A stretch of DNA of 6,405 bases from Planctomycetota bacterium (GCA_029777755.1 JAKORQ010000519.1:1-6405), one strand, 5' to 3'. Positions 1 to 5,651 are shown, counted from the first letter of the stretch. Notes: a model not told the origin generated them from the sequence alone. A program made the numbers and translations.

Positions 1-1
1 A

Positions 2-361
2 GTCTCCAAGCGCATCAAGGATGTCGATGAAGTAGCGCAGGACATGTTCAGGGAGTGGGAGAGCGAACTGGAGCAGTACAGCAACTCCCGCCTGCGGGCC
101 AGCAGCGAGCAGAAGCTCAAGGAAACGCGCCAGCGCTACAGTCAGCTTATCGGGACGATGAGAAAGGCCGAGGCCCGCATGCCGCCGGTGCTGGCACAGT
201 TTCGCGATCACGTCCCGTACCTGAAGCACAACCTGAATGCCCAGGCGATCGCCTCTCTGCAGGGAACGACGCAGGAGATCGAGTTGAATGTCAACGACCT
301 GATCAAGGAGATGGATGCCGCCATTGCCGAGGCAAACGAGTTCATCGGTACGCTCCAGTAA
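2..361 (+). CDS. DUF2959-like coiled-coil protein, 3' end only
   Basis: The reading frame is open from base 2 to the TAA at 359-361 and gives the last 119 residues of a protein whose start lies before the window. It is very rich in Glu, Lys, Arg, Gln and Ala with few aromatic residues, as expected of a long alpha-helical or coiled-coil protein. Recognisable stretches are REWESELEQYSN (visible residues 17-28), then ETRQRYSQLIGTMRKAE, FRDHVPYLKHNLNAQAIASL, and a helical end with IKEMDAAIAEA. These resemble the C-terminal half of the DUF2959 family, whose full members often have an N-terminal lipoprotein signal; that part cannot be seen here. The function of the family is not known to me. There is no T-rich hairpin after the stop, so its transcript may run on, although metK has its own candidate promoter. 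The family call comes from remembered sequence similarity only. Confidence 0.8.
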   Translation, partial: VSKRIKDVDEVAQDMFREWESELEQYSNSRLRASSEQKLKETRQRYSQLIGTMRKAEARMPPVLAQFRDHVPYLKHNLNAQAIASLQGTTQEIELNVNDLIKEMDAAIAEANEFIGTLQ

Positions 362-434
362 GCTGTCGCGTTGAAGCGGTCGGAGGCATATCCCAGGTTG
401 CCTTAAAGGCGGCGATGTCGATAAACTGTTCAGC

Positions 435-463
435 TTGTTACATGGCGCAATTGGATGTACAAA
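435..463 (+). promoter_or_regulatory. Candidate metK promoter (-35 TTGTTA, -10 TACAAA)
   Basis: TTGTTA at 435-440 and TACAAA at 458-463 each match four of six bases of the sigma-70-type consensus and are separated by exactly 17 bases. Transcription would start near 470, leaving about 37 bases of leader that include the ribosome binding site at 491-497. The match is moderate and this is inference. I searched 362-506 by eye for a known SAM riboswitch layout and did not recognise one. Confidence 0.35.
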
Positions 464-490
464 AACTGTTTTGAGCACCAGCGCCTACCC

Positions 491-497
491 AAAGGAG
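491..497 (+). promoter_or_regulatory. Ribosome binding site that fixes the GTG start of metK
   Basis: AAAGGAG ends 9 bases before GTG 507-509. The in-frame ATG at 435 has no purine-rich site in front of it and would add 24 residues with no resemblance to MetK, so the GTG is the better start. Confidence 0.8.
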
Positions 498-506
498 AAT
501 ACCAGA

Positions 507-1727
507 GTGTCACCGGAATACCGTCGTAGTTCGCACCTGTTTACCAGCGAGTCCGTAACCATGGGCCACCCGGACAAGGTGGCTGACCAGATCTCGGATG
601 GCATTCTCGATGCCCTCCTGGCGCAGGATCCCAACTCGCGCGTTGCCTGCGAGACGCTTGTCACCACTGGGCAGGTCGTCATCGCCGGCGAAGTAACCAC
701 CAAGGCCGTGGTGGACTATGCCGCCATCGCCCGCAGCGTCATCCGCGAGATCGGTTACAACCATCCTGAGATCGGCTTTGACTGGCAGAGCTGCGGCGTG
801 CTCACCGCAATCCACACGCAATCTCCCGACATTGCCCGCGGTGTGAACGCGGCCGAGGATGACCAGAACGAGCAGGGTGCTGGCGACCAGGGGCTCATGT
901 TCGGCTATGCCACCGACGAGACGGATGTGCTGATGCCGCTGCCCATCCACCTGTCGCACCGCATCGTGGAGCGGCTGGCGGAGGTTCGCGCCAGCGGCAA
1001 GATCCCGTGGCTGCGCCCCGATGGCAAGAGCCAGGTCACTGTCGAGTACGAGAACGAGCTGCCCAAGCGTGTGCACACCATCGTGGTCTCCACCCAGCAT
1101 GACGAGAGCGTGCTGGACAAGAACGACTGCTTCAGCCAGGAAGCGAAAGAGGTGATCATCGAACAGGTGATTCGCCCGGTGGTACCCAGCCGCTTCTGGA
1201 ATGACGAGATCATCTTTCACATCAACCCGACCGGTAAGTTTGTGGTCGGCGGCCCGCACGGCGATACCGGCCTGACGGGACGAAAGATCATCGTCGACAC
1301 CTATGGCGGGCGCGGCGCCCATGGCGGCGGTGCGTTCTCCGGCAAGGATCCATCCAAGGTGGATCGCTCCGCCAGCTACATGGCCCGCTACATCGCCAAG
1401 AATGTCGTGGCGGCCGGGCTGGCCCGCAGCTGCGAAGTGCAGCTTGCCTATGCCATCGGCGTGGCCAAGCCGGTGAGCGTCACGGTCTCCACCGAGGGCA
1501 CGGCGCTGATGCCTGAGGATGACATCGCTGAACTGATCAAGGAAAACTTCCCGCTCACGCCGCGCGGCATCATCCGTCACCTGGATCTGCTCAAGCCGAT
1601 CTACAAGGAGACGGCCCGCAACGGCCACTTCGGCCGCACGCCCACCAAGTCGGGCGGCTTCTCCTGGGAGAAGACGGACATGGCTGAGAAGCTGCGCAAG
1701 GCCGCCGGAATCCGCAAGTCGGCCTGA
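507..1727 (+). CDS. metK: S-adenosylmethionine synthetase (methionine adenosyltransferase)
   Basis: Makes S-adenosylmethionine from methionine and ATP, releasing phosphate and diphosphate; a cytoplasmic enzyme, usually a homotetramer. The 406-residue product is somewhat longer than the roughly 384 residues of the E. coli enzyme. The N-terminal signature SVTMGHPDKVADQISD spans residues 16-31, with the ATP-contacting His at 21. The central GAGDQGLMFGYA motif starts at residue 124. HGDTGLTGRK begins at residue 251, and the glycine-rich P-loop-like GGGAFSGKD covers 273-281, followed by KVDRSASYMARY. The C-terminal SAM-synthetase domain is complete, ending in WEKTDMAEKLRKAA. The GTG start is chosen for the AAAGGAG site 9 bases upstream and because the protein then begins just before the conserved HLFTSESV. 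A strong terminator follows 26 bases after the stop. No frameshift or missing catalytic residue is visible. Confidence 0.98.
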   Translation: MSPEYRRSSHLFTSESVTMGHPDKVADQISDGILDALLAQDPNSRVACETLVTTGQVVIAGEVTTKAVVDYAAIARSVIREIGYNHPEIGFDWQSCGVLTAIHTQSPDIARGVNAAEDDQNEQGAGDQGLMFGYATDETDVLMPLPIHLSHRIVERLAEVRASGKIPWLRPDGKSQVTVEYENELPKRVHTIVVSTQHDESVLDKNDCFSQEAKEVIIEQVIRPVVPSRFWNDEIIFHINPTGKFVVGGPHGDTGLTGRKIIVDTYGGRGAHGGGAFSGKDPSKVDRSASYMARYIAKNVVAAGLARSCEVQLAYAIGVAKPVSVTVSTEGTALMPEDDIAELIKENFPLTPRGIIRHLDLLKPIYKETARNGHFGRTPTKSGGFSWEKTDMAEKLRKAAGIRKSA

Positions 1728-1753
1728 TTAGCGCCAGTAGCAGGGTAATCTCA

Positions 1754-1790
1754 AGGACACGGGGACTTTCGTTTCCGTGTCCTGATTTTT
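1754..1790 (+). terminator. Rho-independent terminator after metK
   Basis: AGGACACGG (1754-1762) pairs perfectly with CCGTGTCCT (1775-1783). The stem can extend inward by two G-U pairs, an A-U pair and a C-G pair, leaving a TTTC tetraloop. The stem is followed by GA and five T residues (1786-1790). It ends 26 bases before the metallothionein start, so it separates metK from the metallothionein-ygfZ pair unless read-through occurs. Confidence 0.9.
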
Positions 1791-1800
1791 GGCGTAAGAT

Positions 1801-1817
1801 TGGCTATGAGGTAGCCA
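1801..1817 (+). repeat. Inverted repeat with the Shine-Dalgarno sequence in its loop
   Basis: TGGCTA (1801-1806) and TAGCCA (1812-1817) are perfect reverse complements around the 5-base loop TGAGG. The loop contains GAGG (1808-1811), the only plausible ribosome binding site for the metallothionein ATG at 1817, and the last stem base is the A of that ATG. In RNA it could be a small translational control hairpin; in DNA it could be half of an operator. A 6-bp repeat may also arise by chance. Confidence 0.45.
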
Positions 1818-1990
1818 TGGAAGAGACAGAGAAATGCGCCTGTAAGACCTGCTACTGTACGGTCAAGAAGGGGAAGGCCGTGATACGCAATGGCAAGGCA
1901 TACTGCTCGGCCACGTGTGCCAACGAGTGCACGCAGACCACGTGTGTGTGCGTTCACGATAGCTGTGATCACAAGCATGCAACGAAATGA
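1817..1990 (+). CDS. Prokaryotic (SmtA/BmtA-type) metallothionein
   Basis: This 57-residue cytoplasmic protein has 10 cysteines (7, 9, 12, 14, 30, 34, 38, 43, 45, 50) and three histidines (47, 52, 54), which marks a metal-thiolate binder. The order matches the bacterial metallothionein fold: KCACKTCYC at 6-14, then the zinc-finger-like part RNGKAYCSATC (24-34), then C-x4-C-x-C at 38-45. Known relatives such as cyanobacterial SmtA and Pseudomonas BmtA buffer Zn, Cd or Cu in clusters of about four ions. Here the loop between Cys34 and Cys38 is shortened, so the usual Gly-His ligand of SmtA is absent. The residue aligned with a second SmtA His ligand is Gln40. The tail instead carries extra Cys50 and three His. 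GAGG at 1808-1811 lies 5 bases before the ATG. The TGA overlaps the ygfZ ATG (ATGA), so the two are probably co-translated. The metal preferred cannot be read from the sequence. Confidence 0.93.
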   Translation: MEETEKCACKTCYCTVKKGKAVIRNGKAYCSATCANECTQTTCVCVHDSCDHKHATK

Positions 1991-3066
1991 GCAATCCTGA
2001 AAATGAATGGCCGTTGAGCGACTGGCACTCGCAGGCGCAGGCGGAGTATCAAGACTATTTCGGAACCTCCATGGTGAGCACCTACGGCCGGTTGCCGATC
2101 GAGTACGCCTCGATGTATCGATCCGCCGGCGTGTTCGACATGGCCCAGCGCGGCGTGATATCCGTTACGGGAGAAGACCGCGCCAGCTTCCTCAACAGCC
2201 TGCTCACCGCCGAACTGGTCGAGCGCGATAGCGGCAAATCGATCCCTCCCGGGCAGGCGAGATTCTCCTTTCTGCTTGATCGGAAGGGGCGCGTCCTGGC
2301 TGAGATGAATGTTCTCGTGGCAGACGATCGCATACTGCTTGAACTTGATCGCCGACTGATAGCTGACGTTTCGAAGGAACTGGAGCGATATCACTTCCGT
2401 GAGAAGGTGGATTTCACCGCTGATGATGACCTGTCGGTGATCGGCGTGCTTGGCCCGGGAGCGGCACGACTGGTTCGTGAAGCGACCGGCATCGATGCGG
2501 TGGAGTTGCAGGATAACACCGGCCGAACTTCGGGATCAGTTTCCGCGTGGCGCACCGACCTGGGGACGGTGGCAATGTATCTTGTCGTTGTGCCCAGGGC
2601 TGAGTTGGTCGCGACATGGGGGCGTCTGGTGGCGGATGAGAAGTCGGCCGTTGCCATCGGCTGGGCGGCGCTCAATGCCGTTCGCATCGAGGCCTGTCGT
2701 GGCGTGTTCGGCATCGATTACGACAACACGTTTCTCCCGGCCGAGACGGGGCAGCTCGAGCGGGCCGTCAGCTTCACCAAGGGGTGTTACCCGGGGCAGG
2801 AGATCGTCGCCCGCATGCATGCGCGCAACCAGTACGCCCGGAAGCTCGTGCAACTGAAGATGAATGACGACATGCTCCCGGTGGCCGGCGCAAAGGTCTA
2901 CGACCAGCAGGGCAATGAAGTGGGGGGCATCACCAGCAGCACCATCAGCCCGCGCAACAGCGGGATAGCGATAGCGCTGGCCATCGTGCGGCGAGAGGTG
3001 ATCGATGCCGGAAAAGCGATCCAGGTTCCGGCCGAAGGGGACATGCGACCTGCCGCGATCGCGTAA
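1987..3066 (+). CDS. ygfZ: YgfZ-type folate-binding protein (GcvT-like, Fe-S cluster maintenance)
   Basis: A 359-residue protein of the aminomethyltransferase-like family. The decisive mark is the YgfZ signature KGCYPGQE at residues 265-272, with Cys267 matching the essential cysteine of E. coli YgfZ; true GcvT aminomethyltransferases lack this motif. The N-terminal part shows GVFDMAQRGVISVTG near residue 48, the folate-fold start. FLLDRKGRVLAEMNV follows near residue 95, and the C-terminal beta-barrel domain covers about 283-345. YgfZ proteins bind tetrahydrofolate and help keep or repair certain Fe-S enzymes such as MiaB; the exact chemistry is unsettled. The ATG overlaps the metallothionein stop by four bases (ATGA). 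There is no clear Shine-Dalgarno sequence in the preceding bases, so translation probably depends on ribosomes finishing the metallothionein. The C-terminus looks complete. No obvious lesion is present. Confidence 0.93.
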   Translation: MSNPENEWPLSDWHSQAQAEYQDYFGTSMVSTYGRLPIEYASMYRSAGVFDMAQRGVISVTGEDRASFLNSLLTAELVERDSGKSIPPGQARFSFLLDRKGRVLAEMNVLVADDRILLELDRRLIADVSKELERYHFREKVDFTADDDLSVIGVLGPGAARLVREATGIDAVELQDNTGRTSGSVSAWRTDLGTVAMYLVVVPRAELVATWGRLVADEKSAVAIGWAALNAVRIEACRGVFGIDYDNTFLPAETGQLERAVSFTKGCYPGQEIVARMHARNQYARKLVQLKMNDDMLPVAGAKVYDQQGNEVGGITSSTISPRNSGIAIALAIVRREVIDAGKAIQVPAEGDMRPAAIA

Positions 3067-3070
3067 GCGC

Positions 3071-3141
3071 AAAAAAGTGAAGCTTCGGATGTCATTTGCT
3101 TTCCCCGTTTGGAGGACAAACTTTTGACGTCCGAAGCTTCG
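3071..3141 (-). terminator. Long hairpin, minus-strand terminator of the NHL gene
   Basis: The arms at 3079-3094 and 3125-3140 pair over 16 bp with a single T-G wobble, and TTTG/CAAA plus TTCC/GGAG-like pairing continues inside. On the minus strand the stem is followed after two bases by six T residues (A tract 3071-3076 on the plus strand), as in an intrinsic terminator. It lies about 57 bases beyond the stop of the minus-strand gene at 3198. On the plus strand there is no T tract after the stem, so it is a weak stop for ygfZ at best, though a hairpin may still protect that mRNA end. Confidence 0.75.
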
Positions 3142-3197
3142 ATATATCCAAGGCGCGCACTGTCAACTACTCAAGCAGACAGCAGCGTTACACGTCC

Positions 3198-4130
3198 TTA
3201 ATTGCGGGCGAGCTTGGTGATCCTGCCGCCGACGATCCACTCGACAACGTACAGGTTGCCATCGGCGTCGGCCGTCATGGCGTGCGGGCTATTGAACTTG
3301 CCCGGCTGGACATACTTGCGCTCGTTCGGCCAGCCTTCCTTCTTCTCGATCCCGTCGTTGCTGCCGATATGACCGACGAGCTTGTCTTCCTTGTCGAGGA
3401 TGGTGATTCGGCCAAACAGCTCTGGAACCAGCAGGTAATCCTGCCACTGGTCGAACATGCAGGGGCTGGTCATGAAATCAGCGCCAAAATGCCGCAAGTA
3501 CTTGCCGTTGGCGTCGTAGACCTGGACGCGGGCGTTGCTGCGGTCGGTTATGTAAAGCTCGGGCTTGCCGTGGCGGAAATCGAAGCGGATCCCGTGAGGA
3601 CACTTGAACGCGCCCGCCGATCCCTCGGTGCCATTGATGCTGCCGATGTATGCCCCGTCCTTGCTGTAGCGATGTACGTAGGAGGTGCCGTAGCCGTCGG
3701 CGACCCAGATATCACCGTTGCCGCCGCGATCCAGTTCGTTCACCGCGACCCAGGTGGGGACAAATCGCTTGTCACCGGCGTAGATCGGGTGATTGGGGCG
3801 GTTGAGGCTCATCACCGTCTCGCCATCGAGGGTTGTCTTGACCACTTCGCCGCTGTTCTGGTCAGTCAGCCAGAGATACTCCTGGCCGCCCTCGCGCACC
3901 AGCGTCATGCCATGAGCGCCGCCGAAGCGGTCTCCCCAGGCGTTAACCAGCCTGCCCTCGGGGTTGAACCGGAGTATTCCCGGCCTGGCCTGGTTGAAGA
4001 CGAGGATATCACCCGTGACCGAGGCCACCACGCCGTGGGTTCGGCCATTCTCGGCTCCGGACCTGGTGGCAGGGATGCGCGCCCAGTTCTCGATCCAGTC
4101 GTATTTGATTCCGCTTAGCGTCACTTGCAT
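3198..4130 (-). CDS. Six-bladed NHL-type beta-propeller protein, cytoplasmic, function unknown
   Basis: The 310-residue product consists of six NHL-like repeats at about 30-65, 72-110, 125-166, 178-216, 222-256 and 282-308, enough for one closed propeller. Typical blade features are a His-Gly or His-Ala near the start of several blades (His32, His73, His179, His283) and the strand motifs DILVFNQ, YLWLTDQ, DIWVADG, ELYITDR and NLYVVEW. The layout resembles the family that includes peptidyl-alpha-hydroxyglycine alpha-amidating lyase and many bacterial relatives without a known reaction. There is no signal peptide or membrane segment, unlike many exported NHL proteins. The start is fixed by AGAGGTGA 7 bases upstream. 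It is transcribed alone, divergent from ychF and convergent with ygfZ, with its own terminator. An enzyme, a scaffold or a binding protein are all possible; I cannot choose between them. Confidence 0.88.
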   Translation of the reverse strand: MQVTLSGIKYDWIENWARIPATRSGAENGRTHGVVASVTGDILVFNQARPGILRFNPEGRLVNAWGDRFGGAHGMTLVREGGQEYLWLTDQNSGEVVKTTLDGETVMSLNRPNHPIYAGDKRFVPTWVAVNELDRGGNGDIWVADGYGTSYVHRYSKDGAYIGSINGTEGSAGAFKCPHGIRFDFRHGKPELYITDRSNARVQVYDANGKYLRHFGADFMTSPCMFDQWQDYLLVPELFGRITILDKEDKLVGHIGSNDGIEKKEGWPNERKYVQPGKFNSPHAMTADADGNLYVVEWIVGGRITKLARN

Positions 4131-4137
4131 ATGTAAT

Positions 4138-4145
4138 TCACCTCT
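4138..4145 (-). promoter_or_regulatory. Strong ribosome binding site for the NHL gene
   Basis: On the minus strand AGAGGTGA, a near-perfect match to the anti-Shine-Dalgarno sequence, ends 7 bases before the ATG at 4130-4128. It supports that start. Confidence 0.85.
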
Positions 4146-4155
4146 GTTTGGTGCG

Positions 4156-4161
4156 ATTGTA
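4156..4161 (-). promoter_or_regulatory. Candidate -10 box (TACAAT) for the NHL gene
   Basis: The minus strand reads TACAAT here, five of six matches to TATAAT. It would start transcription near 4149 and leave a short leader that contains the ribosome binding site. No good -35 box is visible at 16-18 bases distance. The box abuts the inverted repeat at 4162-4190, so a protein bound there could act on it. Confidence 0.4.
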
Positions 4162-4190
4162 GGCCATCAATCCGGCTCAGGCTGATGGCC
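4162..4190. repeat. 8-bp inverted repeat in the divergent control region
   Basis: GGCCATCA (4162-4169) and TGATGGCC (4183-4190) are perfect reverse complements with a 13-base centre. Arm starts are 21 bp apart, two helical turns, so both halves face the same side of the DNA, as in operators of dimeric repressors. It lies between the NHL -10 box and the ychF -35-like box and touches the former. Operator function is inference; no regulator gene is next to it in the window. Confidence 0.5.
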
Positions 4191-4195
4191 GGCGG

Positions 4196-4223
4196 TTGTG
4201 GTGTGGAAAGTAGCGCGTATAGT
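4196..4223 (+). promoter_or_regulatory. Candidate ychF promoter (TTGTGG, TATAGT)
   Basis: TATAGT at 4218-4223 matches five of six -10 consensus bases. TTGTGG at 4196-4201 matches three of six -35 bases with a 16-base spacer. The expected start of transcription, about seven bases past the -10 box, is near 4230, only about three bases before the ychF ATG, which suggests a leaderless or nearly leaderless message. Confidence 0.5.
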
Positions 4224-4232
4224 TTCCGCCCT

Positions 4233-5327
4233 ATGGCAGTAGAAGTAGGCATTGTTGGTCTTCCCAACGTCGGCAAGAGCACGATTTTCAACGCCCTGAC
4301 GGCGGCCGGGGCTCTTTCGGCGAACTATCCCTTTGCGACGATCGAGCCGAACGTGGGCATCGTGGCGGTACCTGACGATCGCCTGAAAAAGATCAACGAG
4401 TTCATAGAAACCGACAAAATCGTTCCTGCTACCGTGCGGGTGGTTGATATCGCCGGCATCGTCCGTGGCGCCAGCACAGGCGAGGGGTTGGGCAACAAGT
4501 TCCTCTCGCACATTCGCGAGGTGGATGCCATCCTGCACGTAATCCGCTGCTTTGGCGGCGGCGACATCATCCACGTCGAGGGCAGCGTCGATCCTCTGCG
4601 CGACATCGACACCATTGAGGTGGAACTGGCGCTTGCAGACCTGGAGACCGTCAACAGCTCGCTGGACAAGGCCCAGCGGCAGGCCAAGAGCGGCGACAAG
4701 GACGCCATCGCCCGGGCGGCCGTGCTCAAGAAGGTCAAGGAGACGCTGGAAAAGGGGCAGCCGATCCGCGGGATGGAGCTCAATCCAGAGGAGCAGAAGC
4801 TGGTAAAGGCGCTGGGCCTGATCACCGCCAAGAAGATGCTGTACGTCTGCAACGTCAGCGAGGATGACCTGGATGGCAGCAGCGAACCGGTCATGAAGGT
4901 GCGCGAGAAGGCGGCGGCCGAGGGTAGCGCCGTAGTTCCTGTGTGCGGCAAGCTCGAGGCGGAGCTGTCGGAACTGCCGGAGGAGGATCGCGCCGAGATG
5001 CTGGCGAGCCTGGGGCTCAAGGAGCCGGCGCTGGCGACGCTCTCTCGCGAGTCGTATCGTCTGCTCGGCCTGCACAGCTTCTTCACGGCCGGCAAGATCG
5101 AGATCAAGGCATGGACGATCCCGATCGGGGCGACTGCTCCGCAGGCGGCGGGCGTGATCCACAGCGACTTTGAGAAAGGGTTTATCCGCGCTGAGATCTA
5201 CACGCTCGATGACCTGGTAAAGTACAAGAACGAGGCAGCCATCCGCGCCGCCGGCAGACTTCGCTCAGAAGGAAAGAGCTACGTCATGCAGGATGGCGAC
5301 ATCACGCATTTCCTGTTCAATGTGTGA
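4233..5327 (+). CDS. ychF: Redox-regulated ATPase YchF (OBG-family, OLA1-like)
   Basis: The 364-residue product matches the usual length of YchF (363 in E. coli). It carries the P-loop GLPNVGKST (residues 9-17) and the switch II motif DIAG (72-75), followed by IVRGASTGEGLGNKFLS. In place of the GTPase NKxD motif it has N207-V-S-E210, the change that makes YchF prefer ATP to GTP. A helical coiled-coil insertion covers about 130-200, and a C-terminal TGS domain about 281-363 has QAAGVIHSDFEKGFIRAE and the ending YVMQDGDITHFLFNV. YchF binds ribosomes or translation factors and is linked to oxidative and other stress responses; its precise role is debated. An in-frame ATG at 4185 would add 16 residues, but conserved members begin right at MxxxxGIVGLPNVGKS. 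ATG 4233 has no Shine-Dalgarno sequence, consistent with the -10 box only 9 bases upstream. No terminator is visible after the stop. Confidence 0.97.
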   Translation: MAVEVGIVGLPNVGKSTIFNALTAAGALSANYPFATIEPNVGIVAVPDDRLKKINEFIETDKIVPATVRVVDIAGIVRGASTGEGLGNKFLSHIREVDAILHVIRCFGGGDIIHVEGSVDPLRDIDTIEVELALADLETVNSSLDKAQRQAKSGDKDAIARAAVLKKVKETLEKGQPIRGMELNPEEQKLVKALGLITAKKMLYVCNVSEDDLDGSSEPVMKVREKAAAEGSAVVPVCGKLEAELSELPEEDRAEMLASLGLKEPALATLSRESYRLLGLHSFFTAGKIEIKAWTIPIGATAPQAAGVIHSDFEKGFIRAEIYTLDDLVKYKNEAAIRAAGRLRSEGKSYVMQDGDITHFLFNV

Positions 5328-5380
5328 CAGTTTGTTGCCAGGGGCGACGATGCGTATTCGGCGTTGCCATCGGGTGACGC

Positions 5381-5386
5381 TATACT
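5381..5386 (+). promoter_or_regulatory. Possible -10 box (TATACT) upstream of the membrane-protein gene
   Basis: TATACT matches five of six consensus bases. The nearest -35-like hexamer, TTGCCA at 5364-5369, also matches five of six but lies only 11 bases away, too close for a standard promoter. The 87 bases between ychF and the next gene show no T-tract hairpin, so read-through from ychF is an equal possibility. Confidence 0.25.
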
Positions 5387-5426
5387 ATCTCCCGAGCGTA
5401 GGACTATATGATTAATGAGGCTGCTC

Positions 5427-5651
5427 ATGAGGCAATCTGGACTGCTGTTGATGCTGCTGGGATTGCTGGGAGTGGCATTTTTCATGGTGACTGATGCCCG
5501 GCTCGCCCCGCAATGGGCGACGCACGTCGGCTGGAGCAGCAACCTGGTTGATGCGGCGGCCGACTCGCTCCTCGGGACAGTCATCGGGGTGATCGGCTCG
5601 ATCGCCATCATGGTCGTGGGCGGCTGGCTCGCGCTGCGGAGATCGATCTAG
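5427..5651 (+). CDS. Small two-helix membrane protein, unknown function
   Basis: I do not recognise this 74-residue protein. Two hydrophobic stretches are clear: residues 5-21 (GLLLMLLGLLGVAFFMV) and about 48-70 (LLGTVIGVIGSIAIMVVGGW, then LAL). Between them lies a 25-residue polar loop with two Trp, and the end is basic, RRSI. This fits a hairpin inner-membrane protein with a short positive tail in the cytoplasm. ATG 5427 is chosen because GAGG at 5417-5420 sits six bases ahead. ATG 5415, in the same frame and four codons longer, has no good site before it but cannot be excluded. The pgl start is 28 bases after the stop on the same strand, so the two are probably co-transcribed. Even so, a role in sugar metabolism does not follow. 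That it is real rests on the ribosome site, clean hydrophobic pattern and gene spacing. Confidence 0.72.
   Translation: MRQSGLLLMLLGLLGVAFFMVTDARLAPQWATHVGWSSNLVDAAADSLLGTVIGVIGSIAIMVVGGWLALRRSI

Noticed and set aside
435..506. Longer metK starting at ATG 435
   Set aside because: No ribosome site ahead of it, the added residues are not MetK-like, and the ATG overlaps the candidate -35 box; GTG 507 has AAAGGAG at a good distance.
362..506. Possible SAM-sensing riboswitch before metK
   Set aside because: No arrangement that I know for SAM-I, SAM-II or related types is visible and no terminator or sequestering stem sits just before the start; a covariance-model search (Infernal against Rfam) would settle it.
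510..1628. 372-codon open frame on the minus strand opposite metK
   Set aside because: metK is certain in the other strand; the frame arises from GC-rich third positions and its product has low-complexity His/Asp/Leu/Ala-rich sequence without a family match.
3096..4118. 340-codon open frame on the plus strand opposite the NHL gene
   Set aside because: The minus strand has clear NHL repeats, a strong ribosome site and a terminator; the plus frame gives Val/Ala/Asp-rich sequence with no recognisable domain and starts inside the hairpin.
4185..4232. Longer YchF starting at ATG 4185
   Set aside because: The extra 16 residues are not part of the family, which begins a few residues before the P-loop, and the candidate promoter lies inside that stretch.
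4167..5162. 331-codon open frame on the minus strand opposite ychF
   Set aside because: Shadow of ychF; composition is Leu/Arg/Asp/His-rich and lacks a ribosome site.
5328..5414. Terminator after ychF
   Set aside because: Only short imperfect pairing (for example CGATG with CATCG) and no T tract are present.
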